Assembly (NCBI GenBank): GCA_012295275.1
Contig: CM022671.1
Span: forward strand, 13,743,178 to 13,807,177
From: Chrysomallon squamiferum
Taxonomy: Eukaryota; Mollusca; Gastropoda; Neomphalida; Peltospiridae
Direction: 5' to 3'
Length of the DNA stretch: 64,000 nt
Shown here: positions 53,801 through 64,000 of the stretch, piece by piece
Position numbering within the stretch: position 1 is the stretch's first letter
Layout: each line of letters starts with the position of its first letter
Notes under the pieces: generated by a model
The model's database searches: none
Told to the model about the DNA's origin: nothing
What the model saw: only the letters and a program-made list of their open reading frames with translations
Translations under genes and position numbers: made by a program

Positions 53801-55773
53801 GTAATTAAGTTATGCTCAGTAGAGGTTACCTTCAACAACATACTGCCTGCTTCATGTAGAGCAGAAAGTCTTTCATTAAACAATGGAATTTCAGTTTCTG
53901 AATCTGATCGCAGAATTTTTGCCAGCTGTTCTTCAGAAACACTGGCATAAAATTTAGGATCAGTCACAGCTATACCTTCCTAAAACACAAGTTACATCTG
54001 AATTATATAGCCAAATATACCACTGCTTAATAATGATAACGAGCAATAAATAAATGAATGAATATTAGTTTAACAATCATATACTGTGACTGTTATCATT
54101 CTTCAGCTCTTTTCTTTAACTGCTTTCATTATCCTGCCAACCATACCATGCCATTTTAGCTGTGGGGTTTTCAGAATAATTAGGCTACCAATATTTCCTA
54201 ATAGGGGACTGAATATTCAGTTTCACATTATGTTCCATGATAATATTTTTAAGTGAATTTATTGATAAGTGCCAATTCATTTTAATGACATTTCAGCATA
54301 TTTTAGTATTAAATTATATCAGTGTAACATGTTTCTTATATATTAATAAAAAGAAGGAGAAAACCCAAAACTACACTCTAAACAGAGCTATAATAATGTA
54401 ACTCTCTAAACCCCCTAATTTTTTGTTTGCATTATGGAATATATATATATATCTATATATATATATATATGAGTTGAATCCATCAAATTAAACAACACTT
54501 ACAGAAAAACAAAAACAAAGGAAAATATGCATTAAATAACCAACTAGCTAATACAAAAAGATTATTTAGCTGCATGTTGACAAAGTCAGTGTTGAAAGCT
54601 GATGGTCAGGATGGTGGGACAACTGCCCTCTCAAATTCAGACAAAAATTCTGGTCAAAGCACAAAAACAATATTTATTTTAAATTTCATATTATGTGATT
54701 TGTGCTTTGTAATGTTTAGTGATATAAATACTTTTTATCCTCCCAGCCCCTCACAATATGGTCCCCAAACACCCTTGGATGATGCAGGTATCAATGTTCT
54801 TAGTGCACTCACATCTAAAGCTCTGTTGATGGCAGCACAAAGAGACCAGTAACCTGTGTAGGCCTTGCCTTTGTACTTCACAGTAAACTTCTTGTTCTCA
54901 TCTTCAGACCAGAAGTTAAAATTTATGGTATCAATCACAAATACCCTGCAAATGGAACAATTTCAAAACAATATGTTGTATGAATAATGTGTAATTCAAC
55001 ATTTATTAAAACGTCAACAATATAAATTTAAAAAATATACATGTATATTGAAAAATTAAATAATTTAAATAGAAATATCATGAACAGTTATTAAATTATT
55101 TTATAACATATTTTATCTTGAGTTATTGGAACAACAGTCTTAAAACATTTTGTAACATATTCTTTCAAGTTATTGTTTTATTTTTATAAGGAAGCTGAAA
55201 TTTTTTTTTTCTTATAAAGGTTAAATATAAAATATAAACAGACCAAATAAATCATTACAAAATGCATAATCCTCAGTTTATCATGGATTTTATAATATTT
55301 CTCTTTATAAGAAGATGTCGTAAATTTATTTACAAATCAGACTCCTTATACCTTATTGTCAGATGCAAATAAAATAATCACTTGGAAGTATACCAAATAT
55401 ATTTAGGCTGTTTGTTCTTGCTGTCATAGGTACCTATTAAGAAAATATTATTTTACTTTACCATTCAGCAGCTGATTTTCTTTTTTCGTGTGGATGAAGT
55501 TCATGATCACTGTATGAGTTAACACTTAGGTTCCGTTTTTTATTTTTCACAGCATGAAATATCTGCAACACAACACATATACACTTTAATTATATATATA
55601 TATATATATATATAAAACGTTACTTTATTTATTTATTTATTATTTTTATGATATTTGTTTTTTCATCTTACATGTTTTGCACAATTCTTAACTCCTTCAC
55701 TGGACACTATGACATCTTTGCTTGTTTCTGCTATTAGTCTACCACTTTCTCTTGGATTCAGAACTCCAGCCAT
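50899..55773 (-). CDS. QNG1: Queuosine 5'-phosphate N-glycosylase/hydrolase (queuosine salvage, DUF2419)
   Basis: Releases queuine from queuosine 5'-monophosphate so that it can be reused for tRNA modification. Complete gene, nine exons in gene order: 55773-55672, 55562-55462, 54945-54813, 53979-53830, 53306-53183, 52894-52780, 52187-52123, 51699-51632 and 51063-50899. All phases agree; 340 residues against 341 in human. The start [16 protein letters not shown] matches the family N-terminus. [51 protein letters not shown] (family Asp) and the end [11 protein letters not shown] are all strongly conserved. Queuine comes from diet or microbes in animals; the enzyme is normally a single-copy housekeeping protein. 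No break was seen. QNG1 was previously C9orf64. Confidence 0.97.
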
Positions 55774-55795
55774 ATTTCCTGAAATGCTGAGGAAA

Positions 55796-55797
<2 letters not shown>

Positions 55798-55842
<45 letters not shown>
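55798..55842. repeat. TAA microsatellite upstream of QNG1
   Basis: About 14 TAA repeats starting some 25 bp before the QNG1 start codon (read on the minus strand), so probably inside its leader or promoter. Confidence 0.9.
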
Positions 55843-55849
<7 letters not shown>

Positions 55850-58318
55850 CAACAACAAAACAACACTAGCTTGTTATAGAAGAAGTTGCAGTAATAACGG
55901 TAGATAATTTCGATATTCTATAAAAATATTCTAATGAAAGAATATACATGTACTTGATGACACATAAATAAATACTAACTATATAAAATAAATTATATTA
56001 ATTCATAATAAAAACAAAGTATCATTTAAAGACTGAGCCTAACGAGTTATTTCCCTTCGTGAACATAAATAAATGCGCTATCGTCATGGCTGCTCATTGC
56101 AAAAGTACATATGTTTAAAATTGGTATCATCGAGTAAAATTAAGGATTTAGTTTTACTAACCACCGTACGCAATGGAATATCAGTGTTGTTTTATTAAGC
56201 CCCTGAATGTGACCAAAAGTACGAATCATTTAGATTCAAGGCGTATGCTCAGAATCGTGCAGCTATGAATGACAATGTAGTACCTCTTTACAGAGGTGAA
56301 ATTCCCGCCAGTTTTTATGTTAACCCTTTGCGTTTTGGGTACGTTTATGGGTTTTAATGTATATAATAAATAAAATGATACATTAAAAATAGGCATTCTA
56401 ATTAATGCTGTAACATACATAATTTTAAAATTTATATTATGACTCTATGAGGCATGAACTGGCAATCCAGTTTTGCAGTGGCGTGCAGAGAAGTAGGGCC
56501 GTAGTATTTAGATAGTCAAAATATCTTCCTTTCTTATATTATTTCTCAGTACTAGGCCTTATACTTGAGTCTTTGTGGTATGCAATCAAGGAGTTGGCCC
56601 CGGGCATGGTCAGACCTCTGCCTTATGAATTAAACAGTGGAACCGTAAAACTAATATTTTGGTTATACGTAATTATGTAATTTCATCCATGCAAATCCAT
56701 TTATAAACGAACGTTTAAAGTTCTTTGCATGCAAAACGACAACTAAAAAAAAAATACGTATCGGAGAAACAAAATTATTAAGGGACCGGAACATGATAAA
56801 GAAAAACAACTTTACTTATTTCACTAATAGTGAATCAGTGATCATTGTGCATTTTGATTCTTGCTATTAGTACGCGCGCGTTTTTAATTTTATTTATTTT
56901 GAGTGTTTTTGTTGCTTTTTCACTTGTTCTTACCTATTTAAATGTTTGATAAATGGAATGCAAGAAGTACATATTTGATTTTATTCAACAGATTGTATAT
57001 TGTTAACTACTTACCAGTTGTCAAAAATGTTTGGACGATTTAAATCTCACATACACACTAACGTATGTATTAATTATCTGGAGGTGTGCCCAGGATTGTG
57101 AACTGACATCAGATAAAATGACAATTTATTCAAGTCAGACACCTCAGCTGGCCTTCAAATTGTTCTCAGTTTATAAACTGTACGTGCTATTCTATCATGA
57201 ACATATTTGATTCAGTTTTGATCACATTTTCAAGATCGCATATTTTAAACCATTAGTGACATTCAGTGACCACAGCAGGTTTGCCATACATGCACAGGTA
57301 CGTTTCCAGTTATATTCACCAAAGGGAATTATTAATAGAAACAGGGTTGACATAGTTCAATCCTTTAACTCCTACTCATCAGTAATCCTGAAGACATTCA
57401 CGTATTTTGCATATTAAATTAAATGATATGATAGTATCCATTATTCACCAATGCCCCATTCATACGTACATCTACTGCCAGAAAAGTCTTGTCCATAGAA
57501 TGCATGATTTATGTTTAATTATGCAACATTATTATTACTGTTGTTTTTGTTGCTGTTATTTACTTTACTGTTGATGATTCACACTTCACTACAGCCTCTA
57601 CTACTACTACTCATTTGGATCTAAATGAATGGTGCTTACAGTTATAAAGGCAAAATTTAATATATGTATCTATCTCACACAGTAATAAATAATACTAAAG
57701 AAAAATAATATATCATTGTAAATGATGATATAAATTATATAAAATTAAAACAAACGAACAAAAAGTTTAATTTTAAATCAAAAAGTTAAATGGCAAGGTC
57801 AATGGGCAGTCTCTCTATTTAAACTCGCTTAGTACTTTATTTTTAATGATGACACAAGTTTTATCAAAACAGATTACGATAACTTTAACCAATTCCATCG
57901 GTTTAGGCGCATTTTGTAACCGACACTACACAGTGCTCAAAACGAAAGCGATCCGAAAGTGCTTAAATAATAATAAAAAATATAAAAGGATACATTAATA
58001 AATAAATTAAAAGAAAGAAAAGAAAAAAGAGCGAGACAGACTAGTTCTAAATCTCAACTTGAGGATGGACATACTTTTAAACATTTATGGATGTGAGGTC
58101 ATTTAAATTGATTAAATGGTGATTCTTTGTTGACAAACGCATGCCTATTCAGCTATGCATGTTGACTTCCACATTAAATAAAACATTTGGATATTGCTTA
58201 ATTCCATCTCTTTTCCAATATATTTTTGTTAATGAATCGTACTAAGTTTTCTGTTTTTGTTTGTTTGCTTTTTGTCTTGTTCTTTTACTATTATAGTAAT
58301 TATAATTATTTTAGATGA

Positions 58319-58395
58319 CTCTCTCTCTCTCTCACACACACACAACCGTATGCATAAGAGCATGTTATTTTGAGAGAGAGAGAGAGAGAGAGATT
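58319..58395. repeat. Inverted CT/GA microsatellite pair
   Basis: A short CT run and CA run are followed about 45 bp later by a GA run. The GA run is itself flanked by AAGAGCAT on the left and ATGCTCTT on the right. Both pairs are complementary, so the region can form alternative hairpins. Confidence 0.75.
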
Positions 58396-59773
58396 ATGCT
58401 CTTGTATAAAATATGTGAAACTAAAGAAGCAACAGTTTGTTTATACTAACAAGTGATAAAAGGTGATCCCCCTCCACGGCAAAAAAATACTGATGTGTTA
58501 ACACATTTGAAACACCACCATACACAATTGTATTAACTTGTCACTCACTGTTATGATTGTAACATTTACATTCGCGTTTTTGTAAAGTGTTGATTTTTGC
58601 TATCACTACTAAGGTATGGGACATAATATAAAATAATCAATTAACTATGTCTTCTAAAATCTTTTCAGTTGCTAAATTCTTCAGATTTATTGTTGCAAAC
58701 AGTGAACAAAGTTCATTTCCTCTTGGTAGGCACTGCCATCTTTGTTTTTGCCGGTAATTAACCAAAAATATTTGATATGCGACATGTGTATATACAATGA
58801 ATAAAGATACTAAAAAAATCGGTAAAATCCAAAGACCTAACCTTTTAGAAAATTTATCAAATTAGATTTAATTAAACATAAAACTAACAAAAAAAAAAAA
58901 AAAAAAAAAAAAAAAGAAGAAGAAAAAACATTTTATAGTGCACAGGTTAAATTTTCTTTTTAGGACAACATACTTTAATGTTTTAGATGCAATATAATAT
59001 AAAAAAAAAAAAAAACCCCCCACACAAAACCCCCAATAAATAAATAAATAAGTAAAAAAAATAATAATAAAAATAAATAAATAAATAAATAACAATAACA
59101 ACAACAACAACAACAAAAAAAAACGGGCCGATTGTGTCTTGCGTATTGTATTTTGACCTCTATCATGGTAAGATTCCCAGCGTCTTCTGACGGGTATTCC
59201 TAGACCACCATACAATGATATATATTTTGTGAACCAATATAAATATAATACAAATTACTGTTATTACTGTAAAAGTGTAAGTAATTGTATAATTAGTACT
59301 GTTTTGGGAATAATTTATGTATAATATTTCGGAAAGCTGAAATACCTTTTTATGTTAAGTTTGTACTGGTATTTAAAAAATGTTTTGTACAAGCTGCCGG
59401 ATCTTAAGTATGGATTGCAGTCTACATCGAATTTTTCCACAAGTCACGTGATTTCAGACAAGCCGACATGTTTATCAATAAAAATAGGAATTATCGCTTA
59501 ACGACGTTATTTTAAAGATTTGTTTGGTGAACATTATGGTGTTTTTCATCGTTTGATATTGTTTACAGGCAAAAGAAACAACAGTTAACTAAATTAGTTA
59601 ATTAACAGTTAAGTAAGTATCTGCATTTATATGCAAAAATAAAATGACTTGATGCATTTAGATTTACTGATTTAAAGTGGGGAATGAACTCGTGACCTAT
59701 TGTCCAAACAAGTTTTATTTCAAACTTCTTATTTCTTTGATCATTCTACCGTAGCGGTCTTGTTTACATCAAA

Positions 59774-59783
59774 ATGCCTCAAG
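59774..59783 (+). other. Possible 10-base first coding exon of the DUF1399 gene
   Basis: AAAATGCCTCAAG|GTAAAC holds an ATG in good context followed at once by a strong splice donor. Its phase (one extra base) fits the acceptor at 60378 exactly: G joins AA to make Glu, giving MPQE before the Met at 60381. The protein would then start at 59774 rather than 60381. Inferred from phase and motifs only. Confidence 0.45.
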
Positions 59784-60380
59784 GTAAACTGCAGTTTATA
59801 TCCTGTAATCAAAGTAAAATTAGTAATGTTTCAAGTTCAAGGGTGTAAAATGTTTACATTACATTACCAATAGGCAATACCATGATAACGAAATATTACT
59901 GACCAATCGGTGTTAATGTTATTGTGAAGAATGTTAACCTGTTATTGGTATTTGTCAAATATAACCCGTTTCCATATGCCAACCGAGCATTAGATTACCC
60001 ATATAAAAGTGATGAGAATTAAATTTTATTAAGGATATTTTGAGCAGATTTGCTGTTAAAACCATTAGTTTTTGGATAACATAAGTATATATGGCATAAT
60101 ACCTAATTAGAGTGTTTCTAAATGTTGACGACTTTTGTTAAATGTTGTATTAAAAAATACTTTATAAATAATGGAAATAAAAGTTTTTAAAATCTTGAGG
60201 AATTGAAATCTTAGGACAGTGATAATCACTGCCTAGGACTTGGGAGTTCCAGCTTATTTTATATTTCCATAGTTAAAAACAGTCCTTTTTATTGGCTGTC
60301 ATAATCTTAACAAAACTGTTTTAATCTTGAACAGATTTGTCAAATAAACATTTAATAGTTAAAATATCTGTCTTTTAGAA

Positions 60381-63300
60381 ATGGACTATCTCAAGATTCA
60401 GTTTGGGTTACAGCTGACAGATGCTGCTCTTCATCAGCTTTCTTTTCTGCGAGAAGTTGACAGTTACCCTGCACTTTATCTTGAACCTGTTGTGACTCAG
60501 GCAATTTACAGATATGAGAATCTGTGGCTGCCACTGGCAGCAAAACACCCAAAAGAATGTCTGGCTGCACCACTGGATATTGAATGGATTTGGCACTGCC
60601 ACATGTTATCCCCACTGCTGTACCAGAAAGACTGTCATGTTTTGGTAGGTTGCATTATAAACCATAAGCTGATGAGTCACAGTGAAAGGAACCAGGCTTT
60701 GGAAAAATCCCGCAAATACTGGCAAGAACTGTATCCAAAGGACCCTTTCCAGGTTGATTTATTTGGAGAACATGTGATTCCTGAATACATGTCTACTCCA
60801 CAGAAAGTTTATTACAAACTTGCTGATGCAGTATCAAGGCAGAAAGTTTTTTTTTACCAGGTATCATTGCCTCATTATGAAGACCATCATTTTCTTCAGA
60901 ATGCTGTAATACGCTACAAGAAATACCTGTTCATGAAGAAGATGAACCCAGGTCATTTCCTGGTACCATGCTATGACATTGACCTGATTTGGCATTCACA
61001 CCAGCTTCATCCTCTTGTATATAAAAAGGATACAGAAGATCTTCTTGGTAGAACATTTAACCATGATGACACTGTTAATGACCGAAGTCCTGGTTCTAAA
61101 CTGGCAACAGCTGACTTGGAGACAAGAGAGATATGGAAAAATACTTTCAATGAGAGTTTCTCAATGTATGGAGCAATGTATCGTGGTGACCCACCAGCTG
61201 GCAAATTATACAAAATGGGAGGTGAAGATGTGTTTGTAGTCTCAACAAAGCAAGCAACAGTAAATCTTGAAAAGATAAAGATTGAGAACATACCTCAAAC
61301 AATGAAACATTTCAAACTGAATATCTTGACATCTGCTAACAACAGAGATGTGCAGAGTGTTGCTTCTTTCAAAAGTCCAAAACGTGAATGGCAAGGAAAA
61401 TCTTTAGCTCGTTTTGTGTTTGACACAAAGTCTGCTAATTGTCTGACATTTCGTCTTCAAGAGAAGTCAGGCTTTGCATGTTTTGGAAGTGAGGTTAATA
61501 TTGGAGAAAATCAGTATGAACTGTTGCCAATGCTGGAAACTCAAAATGGTGGTAATCTGGACCTAGCAGGAAATCTCAGTCTGACAGGTGCTAACCAAAC
61601 AAATGGCTTAAAGGTTCAGTTCAGTGGACTGCTTAGTCAGTTCAAGGTAGGAGCTTGTTTACTATTCTTGAGACCAGGTACCTATGAAAACTGTATCATG
61701 CCTGAAACTTTGGAACAGCTATGGGGTCCAGTGCCATTGCCACCACTTCAACCTGGCATTCAGAATACATGTGAAGTAGCAAGTCACAAGTTAGTAATGA
61801 CACTTGCTAGTATCTTTTTGATTCTTAAATGCTAAAGTTTTTAATTTTTTTTATCTAAATTTGTTTTATCAGAAATGTAAAATCTTTGTATCAAATTCAT
61901 ATTATAATTTAGTTTCTATTTCAGATACAGTCTTTAAATTATATGTACAGACTGTATTTATTAAATTCATAAAATTATGTGTCTGTGTGTGTTTAGAGCC
62001 CAATACATTCATTTACCTTATTTTGTATTAAATGGTATTTACAAGTTATAATTTCTTACATTCATAGATTTATAAACCATACTGGTCAGGTGATGTTTAC
62101 CTGTCGAATCATACACAGTTTGCCATTACTGTTGTCTGCAATCCATGTTTTCTACCATGACAAAATGGCTGCTGTAGCTCATCTTATTGGATCTGATCAG
62201 CTTCCTCTTCCTCCACATGTAATTTTGTGGTTTTAATTTTACTGTTATAAATACAAAACATTAAATATTTGTAAGTCATTCTGAACTATTTTATTTATAT
62301 AACTGTCACAGATAAAGCTATAATTCATACTTAAATAGAATGATATACAAATGTGTAAATGTATATAAACATGGTATGAACAGATGTCATTAACATATTT
62401 TATTTACAACTTCTTGTGTGATTGTTTATTTATTACAGCTAATTTTTACATAATTAAGATACTGGCTTGATTTTTCAATACTTAGGTTTGTCACAAATAA
62501 ATAAAAATTGTATATTGATATCTGAAATCTATTGCAGGTAAAGAAGGCAGATAAATGTGTGACATTGAACCCCCGTGCAGGTGAGAGGGCTATTCTGATA
62601 AAAAATAGTCAAGGTGACTGGGGAATTGTAACTGGAAGGTGGACTGGCTTTAAACGTGGAGTTCCAGGTGTTAAAGGTAAAAATGGAGATAAATTTTCTC
62701 TTTAAATCTTTGATATATTAATAGTTAAGAAACTTAATATATTATTGAAATGAGGTTTGTATTACATTATTCACTGATTCTGATGCTTCATATACGTAGT
62801 AATAATTTTGTGATTTATTTTTTAACCAATCAGGAACTCGGAACAAGAAAGGTAAGCGTGGTGTACCTGGCAGTCCTGGTTATCTTTCAATTAAACTCTT
62901 CAAGTTGTCTACACGTAGCTGGCAAGACCTGGGACTGGTTGGCTATCTGTCCAACTCATTCAGCTTTTCTCTTGAATCAGTCAGCGTCGATCTTAAAAAG
63001 GGAACCATTCAGATTCATCCTGGTTGCAATGAAATAGCTGAAAATCTTGCAATGACTTTCTCAGTTGCTTTGCTGCATGTTCTATGTCAGCCTCGACCCA
63101 AGGACTGGAAACCTGGAGATCCTGTTCAGAAGACAACAATAACTAGAGGAAGTCGAGCTGTCGCTGCTTGCCCATCAAATGAAATGGCTTTCATCATGGC
63201 TGCAGGCTTTATTGCTATGACTCCTTCTAACTACTATATTCATCACACATATGGTCTAAATGCTTGTGCAGGTTGTGGAGGTGGTGGTATGGGAGACATT

Positions 63301-63546
63301 AATGGTATTGACACAGGTGTTGATGCAGATCCAGGTGGTGATGGAGCAGATTTTGGTGCTGATACTGATGGAGTTGGTGATGTTGGAGGAGGAGATGCAG
63401 GTTGTGGTGGATGTGGAGGTTGTGGTGGGTGTGGAGGAGGATGTGGTGGTGGTGGAGGAGGATGTGGTGGAGGAGGAGGTGGATGTGGAGGTGGAGGTGG
63501 ATGTGGTGGAGGTTGTGGGGGAGGATGTGGAGGATGTGGTGGTTAG
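60381..63546 (+). CDS. DUF1399 glycine-rich domain-containing protein (GRDP-like)
   Basis: Four exons: 60381-61789, 62068-62218, 62538-62676 and 62834-63546 (TAG); phases agree; 803 residues. Residues 66-75 (DIEWIWHCHM) and 199-211 (DIDLIWHSHQLHP) are the two repeated D-x-x-W-H-x-H motifs that define DUF1399/GRDP proteins. A beta-rich middle part follows. Exons 3-4 encode the lysine-rich, weakly collagen-like run RGVPGVKGTRNKKGKRGVPG. The C-terminus from about 63400 is almost only Gly and Cys, after an acidic Gly/Asp stretch. Family members are known mainly from plants (stress and development); the animal function is unknown. If the first intron is retained, the frame stops at 61835 with a hydrophobic tail (VMTLASIFLILK), a possible truncated isoform. 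A poly-A signal lies near 63677. Confidence 0.88.
63396..63543. repeat. GGT/TGT/GGA coding triplet repeat (Gly-Cys tail)
   Basis: Imperfect trinucleotide array of Gly and Cys codons within the last exon of the DUF1399 gene. Codons vary between GGT, GGA and GGG, so the amino-acid pattern rather than the DNA appears to be kept. Confidence 0.85.
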
Positions 63547-64000
63547 ATCATGTGGGAATAATTTATGTTGATGGTTTCTATTTGACATGGTTTATCTGAC
63601 TGTTGGGTCCAAATATCAAACTTGAACATTAAATTGAATTAGACTTAATTTTTAGACTTTTATATTTTAAACTTTCAATAAACAACAAGATAATAATAAT
63701 AATAAATAATTTTTGAAAAATAAATTTGATAACTTCAATAGCTTTAAGTTTGAATTGACAAGGATGAGAGAAAATATCTGGTAAAATAAAATAAAAAAAT
63801 AAAAATGAAATGAAGTGTAGGTTTTTAGATCAAATTTTTGGATAATAAGAAAAGCAGTTCTTTATTTTTATTTTATTACCATTTTTCATTTTCATTTTTT
63901 AACTGAAATGTAAATGGTAACAGATTGAAAAAAAATTGTTATAAAAGGAAGCTGAAATTTTTTTTTACTAAAACATAATACAGTTTCATCAATACATGTT
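63547..64000 (+). other. 3' UTR of the DUF1399 gene and beyond
   Basis: AT-rich. CAATAAAC at about 63677 is the first plausible poly-A signal after the stop. Nothing else was recognised. Confidence 0.5.

Larger units (their letters stand above)
55774..59773. other. Intergenic region between divergent QNG1 and the DUF1399 gene
   Basis: Both genes are transcribed away from this 4-kb interval. It contains a TAA run at 55798-55842 just upstream of the QNG1 start, CT/CA then GA runs at 58320-58395, A runs at 58889-58913 and near 59000, and CAGTGGCGTGCAGAG at about 56477, which resembles a transposon end without a partner. No conserved exon was recognised. Confidence 0.5.

Noticed and set aside
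54574-54852. 92-codon plus-strand frame overlapping QNG1
   Set aside because: It lies in a QNG1 intron and runs antisense into a well-supported QNG1 exon, with no domain.
56475-56640. CAGTGGCGTGCAGAG as the end of a hAT element
   Set aside because: No matching inverted end or target duplication was found within the next kilobase.

Overview
The window reads as nuclear DNA of an invertebrate animal, most likely a mollusc or another lophotrochozoan. This is inferred from very AT-rich sequence, dense microsatellites, short exons with GT/AG introns and animal-specific genes. No species can be named from sequence alone.

Layout. 1-1325 is a tandem minisatellite, probably inside an intron. 4116-7911 (+) is the 3' part of a nuclear receptor gene: eight exons carrying the hinge and a complete ligand-binding domain, with the DNA-binding domain outside the window. 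7912-20980 holds no recognisable gene. 20984-21846 (-) is a decayed Mutator-like (MULE) transposase. 24086-27955 is bounded by inverted TTAA-flanked ends of piggyBac type and contains a smaller terminal-inverted-repeat element. 30593-34380 (-) is a complete six-exon cyclin-Q gene (CCNQ). 34990-36205 (+) is a broken KRBA2/Ginger-type integrase gene with its catalytic core deleted. 38072-38449 (-) is an intact, intronless ninjurin. 43843-46319 (+) is an intronless, broken GH31 glycosidase. 47569-48870 (+) is an intact Mab-21/ITPRIP-superfamily gene with a one-exon coding region. 49796-50125 is a complete hAT-type MITE with a perfect 8-bp target duplication. 50899-55773 (-) is a complete nine-exon queuosine salvage gene (QNG1). 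60381-63546 (+) is a four-exon gene for a DUF1399 glycine-rich domain protein.

The genes do not form one pathway; they are ordinary neighbours. Two patterns stand out. First, three gene copies in 38-49 kb have no introns in the coding region (ninjurin, GH31, Mab-21-like), while the host genes around them (CCNQ, QNG1, the DUF1399 gene, the receptor) are split into many exons. Second, mobile-element debris is diverse: MULE, Ginger/KRBA2, piggyBac-like and hAT. I saw no CRISPR array, operon, rRNA, tRNA or previously undescribed multi-gene system.
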